From CAIUKV01 sp041659105 (GTDB lineage Bacteria; Actinomycetota; Acidimicrobiia; IMCC26256; PALSA-555), in the NCBI GenBank assembly GCA_041659105.1, contig JBAZYX010000115.1:1-11032 (forward strand): a stretch of DNA of 11,032 bases, given 5' to 3'. Positions 4,532 to 11,032 of the stretch are shown here, one piece after another (position 1 is the stretch's first letter; every line of letters begins with the position of its first letter). Below the pieces are notes generated by a model, which did no database searches, was not told the DNA's origin, and saw only the letters and a list, made by a program, of their open reading frames with translations. Made by a program: the position numbers and the translations under genes.

Positions 4532-6172
4532 ATGCCGAAGCAGATCGCCTACGCAGAGAACGCCCGACGGTCGCTCGAAGCGGGCATGAACAAGCTCGCC
4601 GACGCCGTCCGCGTCACTCTCGGCCCGAAGGGCCGCAACGTCGTCCTGGAGAAGAAGTGGGGCGCCCCCACGATCACCAACGACGGTGTGTCCATCGCGA
4701 AGGAGATCGACCTCGAGGACCCGATCGAGAAGATCGGTGCCGAGCTGGTCAAGGAAGTCGCCAAGAAGACCGACGACGTCGCCGGTGACGGCACCACCAC
4801 GGCCACCGTGCTCGCGTGGGCGATGGTCCGTGAGGGCCTCCGCAACGTCGCCGCGGGTGCCAACCCGATGGTGCTGAAGAAGGGCATCGAGGCTGCGGTC
4901 GAGACCGCCGTGGCGTCGATCAAGTCCAACGCCAAGAAGGTCGAGACCGACCCGGCCGCCATCGCCAACGTCGCCGCGATCTCCGCGGCCGACAAGGAGA
5001 TCGGCTCGATGATCGCCGAGGCGCTCGAGAAGGTCGGGACCGACGGCGTCATCACCGTCGAGGAGAGCCAGACCTTCGGCATGGAGCTCGACCTCGTCGA
5101 GGGCATGCGCTTCGACAAGGGCTACATCTCCCCGTACTTCGTGACCGACCCCGAGCGCATGGAGGCCGTCCTCGAGGACGCGTACATCCTCCTCGTGAGC
5201 TCGAAGATCTCGGCCGTGAAGGACCTCCTTCCGGTGCTCGAGAAGGTCATGCAGTCCGGCAAGCCGCTGGCGATCATCGCCGAGGACGTCGAGGGCGAGG
5301 CCCTGGCCACCCTGGTGGTCAACAAGATCCGCGGCACCTTCAAGTCGGCGGCGGTCAAGGCCCCCGGCTTCGGGGAGCGCCGCAAGGCCATGCTCCAGGA
5401 CATCGCCATCCTCACGGGCGGCGAGGTCATCTCGGAGGAGGTCGGCCTGAAGCTGGAGAACGTCGGCCTCGAGCTGCTCGGTCGGGCCCGCAAGATCGTG
5501 GTCACCAAGGACGAGACCACGATCGTCGAGGGCGCCGGCAAGAAGGCCGACGTCCAGGGTCGCATCGCTCAGATCAAGGGCGAGATCGACAACACCGACT
5601 CGGACTACGACCGTGAGAAGCTCCAGGAGCGTCTCGCGAAGCTGTCCGGCGGCGTGGCGATCATCAAGGTCGGCGCGGCCACCGAGGTCGAGCTCAAGGA
5701 GAAGAAGCACCGCATCGAGGACGCGGTCCAGACGACCAAGGCTGCGGTCGAGGAGGGCGTTGTCGCCGGTGGCGGCGTCGCACTGCTCCGGGCGCAGGAG
5801 AAGGTCCTCGAGATGGCCAAGACCCTCGAGGGTGACGAGGAGACCGGTGCCCGCATGGTGGCCCGTGCGCTCGAGGAGCCGCTGAAGCAGATCGCGCTGA
5901 ACGCGGGCTACGAGGGTGGCGTGGTCGTCGAGAAGGTGCGCAACCTCAAGGGTGGCAACGGCCTCAACGCCGCCACCGGCGAGTACGAGGACCTCGTGAA
6001 GGCCGGCGTCATCGACGCCGCCAAGGTCACCCGCTCGGCGCTCCAGAACGCGGCGTCGATCGCGGCCCTGTTCCTCACCACCGAGGCGGTCGTGGCCGAC
6101 AAGCCCGAGCCGGCCGGTGCGGGCATGCCTGGCGGCATGCCGGGTGGCGACATGGGCGGGATGGACTTCTAG
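4532..6172 (+). CDS. groEL: GroEL chaperonin (60 kDa, Hsp60)
   Basis: A 546-aa group I chaperonin of normal length. It forms the double-ring ATP-driven folding chamber in the cytoplasm. Visible hallmarks are the N-terminal KGRNVVLEKKWGAPTITNDG, the ATP-binding GDGTTTATVLA near residues 86-96, the apical RGYISPYF-like segment (here KGYISPYF), VKAPGFGERRKAML, VEEGVVAGGGVALL, and a C-terminal Gly/Met tail, GMPGGMPGGDMGGMDF. ATG 4532 has an AGGAGAGG Shine-Dalgarno (4520-4527). The reading frame is open far upstream, but that part overlaps the regulator gene and the CIRCE operators and is not coding. No groES precedes it, so this is a solitary groEL; many actinobacteria carry one in addition to a groES-groEL operon. 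Regulation is by heat shock through two HrcA sites. Confidence 0.98.
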   Translation: MPKQIAYAENARRSLEAGMNKLADAVRVTLGPKGRNVVLEKKWGAPTITNDGVSIAKEIDLEDPIEKIGAELVKEVAKKTDDVAGDGTTTATVLAWAMVREGLRNVAAGANPMVLKKGIEAAVETAVASIKSNAKKVETDPAAIANVAAISAADKEIGSMIAEALEKVGTDGVITVEESQTFGMELDLVEGMRFDKGYISPYFVTDPERMEAVLEDAYILLVSSKISAVKDLLPVLEKVMQSGKPLAIIAEDVEGEALATLVVNKIRGTFKSAAVKAPGFGERRKAMLQDIAILTGGEVISEEVGLKLENVGLELLGRARKIVVTKDETTIVEGAGKKADVQGRIAQIKGEIDNTDSDYDREKLQERLAKLSGGVAIIKVGAATEVELKEKKHRIEDAVQTTKAAVEEGVVAGGGVALLRAQEKVLEMAKTLEGDEETGARMVARALEEPLKQIALNAGYEGGVVVEKVRNLKGGNGLNAATGEYEDLVKAGVIDAAKVTRSALQNAASIAALFLTTEAVVADKPEPAGAGMPGGMPGGDMGGMDF

Positions 6173-6184
6173 TCCGTACGTCTC

Positions 6185-6198
6185 GCTCGTTCGCGAGC
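6185..6198 (+). terminator. Small hairpin after groEL
   Basis: GCTCG, loop TTCG, CGAGC: five pairs with a stable UUCG-type loop, 13 nt after the groEL stop. It probably assists the stronger hairpin that follows; on its own it would be weak. Confidence 0.4.
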
Positions 6199-6209
6199 TC
6201 GATCGTTGT

Positions 6210-6233
6210 GAGGGCGCCCTTCGGGGCGCCCTC
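6210..6233 (+). terminator. Strong hairpin terminator of groEL
   Basis: AGGGCGCCC (6211-6219), tetraloop TTCG, GGGCGCCCT (6224-6232) is a perfect nine-pair stem, extended to ten by G6210/C6233. No U-run follows, which is common for intrinsic terminators in high-GC actinobacteria. It separates groEL from the envelope operon. Confidence 0.8.
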
Positions 6234-6278
6234 GCCGCGTCCGCATCCGGACGACGGGAGCGGGCGCGCGGGCCGGTT

Positions 6279-6284
6279 TAGGCT
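6279..6284 (+). promoter_or_regulatory. Possible -10 element of the envelope operon
   Basis: TAGGCT fits TAnnnT and would start transcription about 20 nt before ATG 6310, leaving room for the SD GAGAGG (6298-6303). No clear -35 is visible. A terminator just upstream makes a promoter here necessary. Confidence 0.4.
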
Positions 6285-6309
6285 TCCCGCACGGAGTGAG
6301 AGGTGGGGC

Positions 6310-7107
6310 ATGCGCAGCGGAATCCGAAGGGCAGCTGGGTTCGGCGCCGCAGTGGCGGCAGTGGTCGTGCTGGCCGGCGGGTGCGGCGGTGGCGGGGGGA
6401 CGGCCAGCGTCTCGGCCGGCTTCATCGCGCGCGCGGCGGCGTCGACCGACGAGCAGGAGTCGGCCCGCATCGCCATGACGATGGACGTCGACGGCAGGGT
6501 GCTCGAAGGCGACGGCGTGATCGCGCTCGACGGTTCGGCGCTCGAGATGACCTTCTCGGTCCCCGGCCAGGGTGAGATCGAGGAGCGCCTCGTCGATCGG
6601 ATGCTCTACATGCGCATGCCCGGCGCCGCGGCCGAAGTCGGCACCACCTGGATCAGCATGGACCTCGACGGCATGCTCCCCGAGCAGCAGGCCGATGCCC
6701 GTGCCTCCAACGGTGGTGACCCGTCGTCGACGCTCGACGCGCTGCGGGGCGCGAACGGCGACGTCGAGACGCTGGGTCGGGACGAGCTGCGCGGGGGTCC
6801 GGCCACGCACTACCGGGTCAGGCTCGACGCCCAGGCTGGGCTCGAACGGGCGAAGGCGCAGTTCCCCGGGCCGCTCTCCGACGAGCAGATCGAGGCGATC
6901 CGGAACATGGACGGCGAGCCCGTCGACGTGTGGATCGACGACGATGGCCGGGTGCTCCAGGAGCGGTTCACCGTGACCATGCCCCAGGGCCGGGTTCGGA
7001 TGACGATGGAGCTCTACGACTTCGGCGTGCGGGCCGACGTCCAGGCACCCCCCGCCTCCGACACGACGGACTACACCGACCGCATGCGCGGTACCGCGAC
7101 GGCCTGA
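6310..7107 (+). CDS. LppX/LprG-like lipoprotein
   Basis: A 265-aa exported lipoprotein. The signal peptide has RR at residues 6-7 and a hydrophobic core at 8-22, and ends in LAGGC; Cys25 would be lipidated and is followed by a glycine-rich linker. The mature part reads as repeated beta strands (SARIAMTMDVDG, ALEMTFSVPG, DRMLYMRMPG, TTWISMDLDG, THYRVRLDAQ, EPVDVWIDDDGRVLQE, RVRMTMELYDFG). This resembles the LppX/LprAFG-LolA-like fold, whose members bind or move lipids or lipoglycans at the cell surface. The family call is by pattern and moderate. I chose ATG 6310 because GAGAGG (6298-6303) precedes it and the signal peptide starts there. An upstream start near 6208 would put the groEL terminator inside the gene. 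Confidence 0.8.
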   Translation: MRSGIRRAAGFGAAVAAVVVLAGGCGGGGGTASVSAGFIARAAASTDEQESARIAMTMDVDGRVLEGDGVIALDGSALEMTFSVPGQGEIEERLVDRMLYMRMPGAAAEVGTTWISMDLDGMLPEQQADARASNGGDPSSTLDALRGANGDVETLGRDELRGGPATHYRVRLDAQAGLERAKAQFPGPLSDEQIEAIRNMDGEPVDVWIDDDGRVLQERFTVTMPQGRVRMTMELYDFGVRADVQAPPASDTTDYTDRMRGTATA

Positions 7108-7109
7108 GG

Positions 7110-7883
7110 GTGCGCCGAGTCCTGCTCCTGGCCGCGGCCGTTTCGCTCGCGCTCGTAGCGCCCGCGTGCGGGGGCGGGGGTGGGGGCGGGCAGGCCGGGA
7201 CCGCCGCGGCGACCCGTGCGTCGCGCGCGCCCGACTCCGCGCCCGCCGACGCGCAGCCGGCAGCACCGTCGACGCGGTCGCCCGTCGACGAGCTCTTCGG
7301 CGTGGGGTCCGCGGAGCAGGTGATCTCCGTGATCGCCGACCAGTACGACCAGAGCACCGCGACGCTCACCGCGTACGAGCGCGACGGCACCGGGTGGGAG
7401 CAGGTCTTCGGCCCGTGGAACGCGAACATCGGCGCCAAGGGCTTCGCGCCGCCCGACGAGAAGCGAGAGGGCGACGACCGCACGCCCAGCGGTGCGTACG
7501 GGTTCGACTTCGCGTTCGGCGTCCTCGCCGACCCGGGCGCGAAGCTGCCGTTCCGGCCGGTCGTGAGCTCCGCGATCGTGTGGGACGACGACCCCGCGAG
7601 CGCGCGCTACAACCAGTGGGTCGACTCGTCGGAGCAATCCGCGGGAAACGATCCCGAGCCGATGTACAACACCCCGGCCTACAACTACGGCGCGGTCATC
7701 GACTACAACGCCGCGCGCACGCCCGGGCTCGGGAGCGCGATCTTCCTGCACGTCACGAAGGACGGTCCGACCGCGGGGTGCGTCGCGGTCGCGCAGGACC
7801 GCCTGGTCGAGCTGCTCCGGTGGATCGATCCCGCGCGCAAGCCTCGGATCATCATGGGGACGCGCGCGGCGGTCACCCCGTGA
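7110..7883 (+). CDS. L,D-transpeptidase (YkuD-fold) lipoprotein
   Basis: A 257-aa exported protein. The signal peptide ends in VAPAC, so Cys20 is a plausible lipidation site, and Gly, Ala and Pro-rich linkers run to about residue 58. The catalytic domain follows, with REGDDRTPSGAYGF at 119-132, IFLHV with His214 and PTAGCVAV with the nucleophile Cys224, the usual His and Cys motif of YkuD enzymes. Such enzymes form or edit 3-3 peptidoglycan cross-links or attach proteins to the wall. The variant is related to the ErfK/YbiS-like set seen as isolated catalytic domains; no LysM or Ig-like domain is visible. GTG 7110 follows the upstream stop by two bases without its own SD, so translation is probably coupled. 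The longer open frame upstream lies inside the lipoprotein gene and is not used. Confidence 0.88.
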   Translation: MRRVLLLAAAVSLALVAPACGGGGGGGQAGTAAATRASRAPDSAPADAQPAAPSTRSPVDELFGVGSAEQVISVIADQYDQSTATLTAYERDGTGWEQVFGPWNANIGAKGFAPPDEKREGDDRTPSGAYGFDFAFGVLADPGAKLPFRPVVSSAIVWDDDPASARYNQWVDSSEQSAGNDPEPMYNTPAYNYGAVIDYNAARTPGLGSAIFLHVTKDGPTAGCVAVAQDRLVELLRWIDPARKPRIIMGTRAAVTP

Positions 7884-9004
7884 GCCGGTCGGCGCGCACG
7901 GCCGCGCGTCGCGCCCAGCGGGCTCGTCGGCGGCGGGTGTGGGTCGCGACCGGAGCCGGCGTGGTGGTGCTCGTGCTGGTCGCGGGCTGGCTGGCGACGC
8001 GCGGATCGTCCGGCGACGACGAGCCGGCCGCGGTGCGCACGCCCGCACGCACGACGGCACCGTCCACCACCGTCACCACCGCGCCGTCGGTGACGACCAC
8101 CGCTCCCGCCCCCGTCGCCACCACCGCGCCGGCGGCACCCGACCCGGCCGGCCCGCCGTACGCGGTGGGGGTCGGTCACGTGACGCTGGAGGACGCCGAC
8201 CGGGGCACCGTCGCCCGGGGACCGACGCCCGCGTCGGCGAGCCGGACCCTGCCGGTCACGGTCCGCTATCCAGCCTCCGGCGCCGCGGGGACCGAGGCCG
8301 ACGCCGCCGTGGCCGCGTCCGGGCGATTCCCGCTCGTGGTCTTCGCGCACGGCTACGACATCTCGGCGGCCGACTACGCCGCGTTCCTGCGCGATCTCGC
8401 GGCCGAGGGCTTCGTGGTCGTCGCACCCGACTTCCCGCGCTCGAGCACCGTGTTCCCGGGACCGCCCACCCAGGCCGACATCGACGAGCAGGCGCGCGAC
8501 GTCGGCTTCCTCGTCGAGCATTTCGGCGCCGGTTCGGAAGGAGGCGGCGCGACCGGACCGTGGCAGGGGCACGTGGCGAACGGCGAGGCCGGGGTGGTGG
8601 GTCACTCCGACGGCGGCAACACCGTGGCCCGGGCCGCGAGCAACTCTTGCTGCATCCAGACCCGCATCGGCGCCGCCGCGGTGCTCTCCGGCGACGAGGG
8701 CACGAGCGGGGGGCAGTGGGGGGTGGCGGGCTCGCCGCCGATGCTGTTCGTGCAGGGGACGGCCGACTCGATCAACCCGTGGTCGCTGAGCCAGGCGCTC
8801 TACGACGACGCCGCGTCGCCGAAGACGATCGTGGCGATCGACGGGGCCGACCACCTCACGCCGTACACCAGCGGCGGACAACGCGGCGCGGTCGTCGCCC
8901 TCGTGGCCGCGTTCCTGCGGGCCCGGCTCGTCGACCCTGCCGCGCTCGGGCAGGTCGCCGACCGCGCGAACCGCGACGGTCTGCGCCTGGTCGCGTCATC
9001 GTGA
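7880..9004 (+). CDS. Membrane-anchored alpha/beta hydrolase (dienelactone hydrolase/lipase-like)
   Basis: A 374-aa protein with a basic N-terminus (RRRR at 16-19), one membrane helix at about 20-40 and a Thr/Pro/Ala-rich tether at about 50-92. An extracytoplasmic alpha/beta hydrolase domain follows. Candidate catalytic residues are Ser243 in GHSDGG, Asp296 in GTADSINP and His325 in GADHLTPY; FAHGYD at 155-160 would form the oxyanion hole. The domain resembles esterases and lipases of the chlorophyllase/dienelactone-hydrolase group, some of which act on polyesters. The natural substrate is unknown. The GTG start overlaps the previous stop in GTGA, showing tight coupling with the L,D-transpeptidase. 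The motif SNSCCIQTRIG has adjacent cysteines (257-258) that could form an extracellular disulfide. Confidence 0.85.
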   Translation: MSRSARTAARRAQRARRRRVWVATGAGVVVLVLVAGWLATRGSSGDDEPAAVRTPARTTAPSTTVTTAPSVTTTAPAPVATTAPAAPDPAGPPYAVGVGHVTLEDADRGTVARGPTPASASRTLPVTVRYPASGAAGTEADAAVAASGRFPLVVFAHGYDISAADYAAFLRDLAAEGFVVVAPDFPRSSTVFPGPPTQADIDEQARDVGFLVEHFGAGSEGGGATGPWQGHVANGEAGVVGHSDGGNTVARAASNSCCIQTRIGAAAVLSGDEGTSGGQWGVAGSPPMLFVQGTADSINPWSLSQALYDDAASPKTIVAIDGADHLTPYTSGGQRGAVVALVAAFLRARLVDPAALGQVADRANRDGLRLVASS

Positions 9005-9053
9005 GGTAACCGGGATGACGCATGACGCGCCCCGGGGTGCGCAACACTGGGCC

Positions 9054-9506
9054 ATGGCCATCCACGAGCAGAACGTCCGGTCGTTGGTGCTCGGCAAGTG
9101 GGCCGACTACCGACCGGTGCTTCCCGAAGCGTCCGTGCGCTTCCTCCGCCGCGAGGAGTACCTCGACGCCGCGCGCGGCGATCCGACCGTGAGCGTCGAG
9201 CTCGCGGCCGGGTGGTTCTCCGACTTCGCGGCGGAGTTCCGCGATCCGGTGCTCGCCGACCCCGACCATCAGCTGGTCACGGTGTGCCCGCCGCTGATGG
9301 TGGAGGTCGTCGACCCGGAACCGCCCCGGATCCAGCGGGCCTACGTGGAGGGGGCGTTCCTGCGCCGGCTGTTCCGGTTCCTGGTCGACGGCCACGGCTG
9401 GGAGGCCGACGTCGCCGTGCGGGACGTGATGGCGCGCCACTACCCGTTCCACCTGGTGGCCGTGGAGGCCGTCGAGGGCGAGGAGCGCGGCGCCCGCGCC
9501 CATTAG
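9054..9506 (+). CDS. Conserved-looking hypothetical protein, 150 aa
   Basis: I do not recognise this protein. It has no signal peptide or membrane helix, and reads as a mixed alpha/beta cytosolic protein. Aromatic and charged segments include LGKWADYRPVLPEASVRFLRREEYLD near the start, WFSDFAAEF, FLRRLFRFLVDGHGWEADV and ARHYPFHLVAVEAVEG at the end. Two starts compete. ATG 9054 has no SD but has AACACT (9043-9048) six bases upstream, which fits leaderless transcription. ATG 9015 lies 11 bp after the hydrolase stop with a GAGG (9003-9006) and would add 13 residues that look like translated promoter. I prefer 9054. The stop TAG overlaps the -10 of hemQ, and the two proteins may be functionally linked, but nothing in the sequence proves it. 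Confidence 0.7.
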   Translation: MAIHEQNVRSLVLGKWADYRPVLPEASVRFLRREEYLDAARGDPTVSVELAAGWFSDFAAEFRDPVLADPDHQLVTVCPPLMVEVVDPEPPRIQRAYVEGAFLRRLFRFLVDGHGWEADVAVRDVMARHYPFHLVAVEAVEGEERGARAH

Positions 9507-9509
9507 CCT
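9504..9509 (+). promoter_or_regulatory. Likely leaderless -10 element of hemQ
   Basis: TAGCCT fits TAnnnT and ends eight bases before ATG 9518, where no Shine-Dalgarno exists. It overlaps the stop codon of the preceding gene. No clear -35 is visible. Confidence 0.45.
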
Positions 9510-9517
9510 CGACCCCG

Positions 9518-10324
9518 ATGGGAGCGAGCGACACGAACGGGATCGAGCGGATCGAGGCGTCGAGCGGTTGGGGTGTCCTCCACCTCTTCTACGCGGTCGA
9601 CCGCGACCGCGCCGCGGCGGATCCCGGTGCGGCCAAGCACGTCGTCGACGCGATCGACGCGTTCACCGACGACGAGCACCAGGTGCTGACCTTCGCCGTG
9701 CTCGGCCACAAGGCCGACCTCGGCGTGATGGCGCTCGGCCCCGACCTCGCGCGGCTCCAGGTGCTCCAGCAGGACCTCACCCGGGCGCCGCTGAAGGCCA
9801 CGTGGTCCTACGTGTCGCTCACCGAGTCGTCGGAGTACACCACCACCGAGGACGACGAGCGCGCCCGGCTCGCGGCCGAGGACGGGGTCACCGACCCCGT
9901 CGAGGTCGAGGAGCGGCTCGTCGTGTGGCGTGATCGCATGGCGCACTACCGCGAGAACCGGCTGCACCCCCGCCTGCCGGCCAAGCGCACGATCTGCTTC
10001 TACCCGATGTCGAAGCGTCGCGACGGCGACGACAACTGGTTCTCCCTGCCCTACGCCGACCGCAAGCGCCTGATGGGCGGACACGCGCGTGTGGGTCGCA
10101 CCTACGCGGGTCGCGTGCTCCAGCTGATCAGCGGCTCCACCGGGCTCGACGACTGGGAGTGGGGCGTGACCCTGCTCGCCGACGACCCCGCCGCGCTCAA
10201 GGAGATCGTGTACGAGATGCGGTTCGACGAGGTGTCGGCGCGCTACGCCGAGTTCGGCCCGTTCGTCACCGGCCTCGTGGGCGAGCCCGACGAGATCCTG
10301 CGGCGCGTCGGTCTCACGGCCTGA
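9518..10324 (+). CDS. hemQ: Coproheme decarboxylase (HemQ/ChdC, chlorite dismutase family)
   Basis: A 268-aa enzyme of the chlorite-dismutase fold that catalyses the last step of the coproporphyrin-dependent haem pathway. It removes two propionates from coproheme to give haem b with peroxide. Against Staphylococcus aureus ChdC the catalytic Tyr145 corresponds to Tyr162 in FYPMSKRR and the proximal His172 to His189 in MGGHARVGR, with the same spacing of 27. Gln185 corresponds to Gln202, where true chlorite dismutases have Arg. The C-terminal blocks GSTGLDDWEWGVTLLADDP and YEMRFDEVSARYAEFG are strongly conserved. The start is ATG 9518, apparently leaderless. No other haem-synthesis gene is in view. 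Confidence 0.95.
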   Translation: MGASDTNGIERIEASSGWGVLHLFYAVDRDRAAADPGAAKHVVDAIDAFTDDEHQVLTFAVLGHKADLGVMALGPDLARLQVLQQDLTRAPLKATWSYVSLTESSEYTTTEDDERARLAAEDGVTDPVEVEERLVVWRDRMAHYRENRLHPRLPAKRTICFYPMSKRRDGDDNWFSLPYADRKRLMGGHARVGRTYAGRVLQLISGSTGLDDWEWGVTLLADDPAALKEIVYEMRFDEVSARYAEFGPFVTGLVGEPDEILRRVGLTA

Positions 10325-10341
10325 CGCCCGGGGCACGACCG

Positions 10342-10839
10342 GTGGCGGACGCAGCGGCCGCGCGGGCGCGCCTGGAGGAGGCGAGCGCCGCGATCCTCGC
10401 TGGGGTCGCGCGCACGCTACCCACGTGGGTCGAGCAGCGCGTCGCGTTCATCGCCGACGCGTGGGGACGGCTCGATCCGCCCACGCGCGCGGCACTCGAC
10501 GCGCGGGCGGTGGAGGCCGCGCGCTCCGCGACGGAGCGCGTCACCGACGCGCTCCGTGACCTGTTCGCGACCGACGCGGCCGCGCAGCGCACGACGCCGC
10601 TCGAGATCGTGCGCTCCGCGGCCCGCGAGGTCACCGCGGTGCTCGCCGATGCCGGGATCCCGCCCGTGGTGCGCGACGCGTTCGACGAGCGGGCCTTCCC
10701 CGAGGACCGCTACGGCGTCACGCCGAGCACCCTGGCCGACCTCGGCGACGAGGACCTCGGCCCCCTCCAGCTCGCGTGGGGCCTGGCCAAGACCCAGGTG
10801 CTGCGGGCCGAGCGGGCGCTGCCGGGCGACGAGGCCTGA
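10342..10839 (+). CDS. Hypothetical protein, 165 aa
   Basis: I do not recognise a named family. The protein is Ala/Arg-rich, mostly helical, and has no signal peptide or membrane segment. Candidate conserved stretches are LPTWVEQRVAFIADAWGRLD (26-45), TTPLEIVRSAAREVTAVLADAGIPPVVRDAF (about 84-114) and DLGDEDLGPLQLAWGLAKTQVL at the end. The only plausible start is GTG 10342, 17 bp after the hemQ stop, with weak SD-like CCGGGG upstream. Its position suggests co-transcription with hemQ. It ends three bases from the convergent minus-strand gene. Confidence 0.75.
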   Translation: MADAAAARARLEEASAAILAGVARTLPTWVEQRVAFIADAWGRLDPPTRAALDARAVEAARSATERVTDALRDLFATDAAAQRTTPLEIVRSAAREVTAVLADAGIPPVVRDAFDERAFPEDRYGVTPSTLADLGDEDLGPLQLAWGLAKTQVLRAERALPGDEA

Positions 10840-10842
10840 GCG

Positions 10843-11032
10843 TCAGCTCGCGGGCGTCTCGGCCTTGCCGGCGTCGTCCACGCGCCGCCGGAAGCGGAGA
10901 CCCCGTCGACCGGACCGGGACCCGGCCGCGGTGCTGCTGCCGGACCAGATCGCCTCACGCACCGCCCGCCGCTGCGTGCTGTCGAGCTTGCGTCCGTCGG
11001 TGTCGCTGATCTCGAAGCGGTCGATCACTACC
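10843..11032 (-). CDS. C-terminal part of an unrecognised protein, cut by the window edge
   Basis: The minus-strand frame is open from the right edge to TGA at 10845-10843 and reads VVIDRFEISDTDGRKLDSTQ followed by a basic, Ser/Arg-rich tail ending in AGKAETPAS. A GTG at 11028 is in frame, but the codon before it is a sense codon at the edge. The gene therefore probably starts outside and this is only its last 62 or so residues. The first half looks like folded protein, while the arginine-rich tail resembles a disordered C-terminus. It converges on the 165-aa gene with three bases between the stops and no visible terminator. Confidence 0.5.
   Translation of the reverse strand, partial: VVIDRFEISDTDGRKLDSTQRRAVREAIWSGSSTAAGSRSGRRGLRFRRRVDDAGKAETPAS

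Noticed and set aside
4436..5710. Open frame of 424 codons on the minus strand opposite groEL
   Set aside because: It is antisense to a highly conserved gene and has Leu/Asp/Gly low-complexity content without recognisable motifs.
6277..6288. IdeR-like box TTTAGGCTTCCC before the lipoprotein gene
   Set aside because: Only one half resembles the IdeR consensus and there is no matching second half. A -10 element explains the TAGGCT better.
6208..6309. Upstream start for the LppX/LprG-like lipoprotein
   Set aside because: It would include the groEL terminator and hide the signal peptide. ATG 6310 has an SD and begins the signal sequence.
9015..9053. Alternative start of the 150-aa protein with a GAGG upstream
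   Set aside because: The added 13 residues look like translated promoter DNA and a leaderless -10 fits ATG 9054. It is kept as an alternative in the feature entry and not excluded.

Overview
The window is about 70% G+C and carries genes typical of high-GC Actinomycetota: GpgS, a CysO/MetO-like sulfur carrier, a groEL without groES controlled by CIRCE elements, a DtxR-fold metal regulator and a Q-type coproheme decarboxylase. Several genes also seem to start without a leader. The protein sequences feel closest to Acidimicrobiia, but that is an impression I could not test.

Layout. A glucosyl-3-phosphoglycerate synthase gene (gpgS, minus strand, cut by the left edge) diverges from a sulfur-amino-acid operon. 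The 512 bp between them hold four copies of a G-rich 67-bp tandem repeat, a possible promoter, a clear SAM-I riboswitch and a likely translational expression platform. The riboswitch precedes a zinc-ribbon threonine-synthase-family PLP enzyme, followed by a MoaD/ThiS-fold sulfur carrier ending in Gly-Gly. Methionine-type control plus this gene pair fits the MetM/MetO route, in which O-phospho-L-homoserine is converted directly to homocysteine using a protein thiocarboxylate. I therefore prefer that reading to plain threonine synthase.

Next is a metal-homeostasis pair: a ZIP transporter behind an imperfect palindrome, and a full-length DtxR-family regulator. The regulator's metal ligands follow the manganese (MntR) pattern, not the iron (DtxR/IdeR) pattern. 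Then comes groEL under two CIRCE operators 32 bp apart, closed by a strong hairpin terminator.

From 6310 to 9004 there is a tightly packed cell-envelope operon: an LppX/LprG-like lipoprotein, an L,D-transpeptidase lipoprotein and a membrane-anchored alpha/beta hydrolase. It is followed by an unrecognised 150-aa protein, coproheme decarboxylase (hemQ/chdC), an unrecognised 165-aa protein, and on the minus strand the C-terminal part of another unrecognised protein cut by the right edge.

The most interesting region is 676-2731 (repeat array, SAM-I riboswitch, metM-like and metO-like genes). Next are the manganese-type regulator with its ZIP gene and the tandem CIRCE promoter of groEL.
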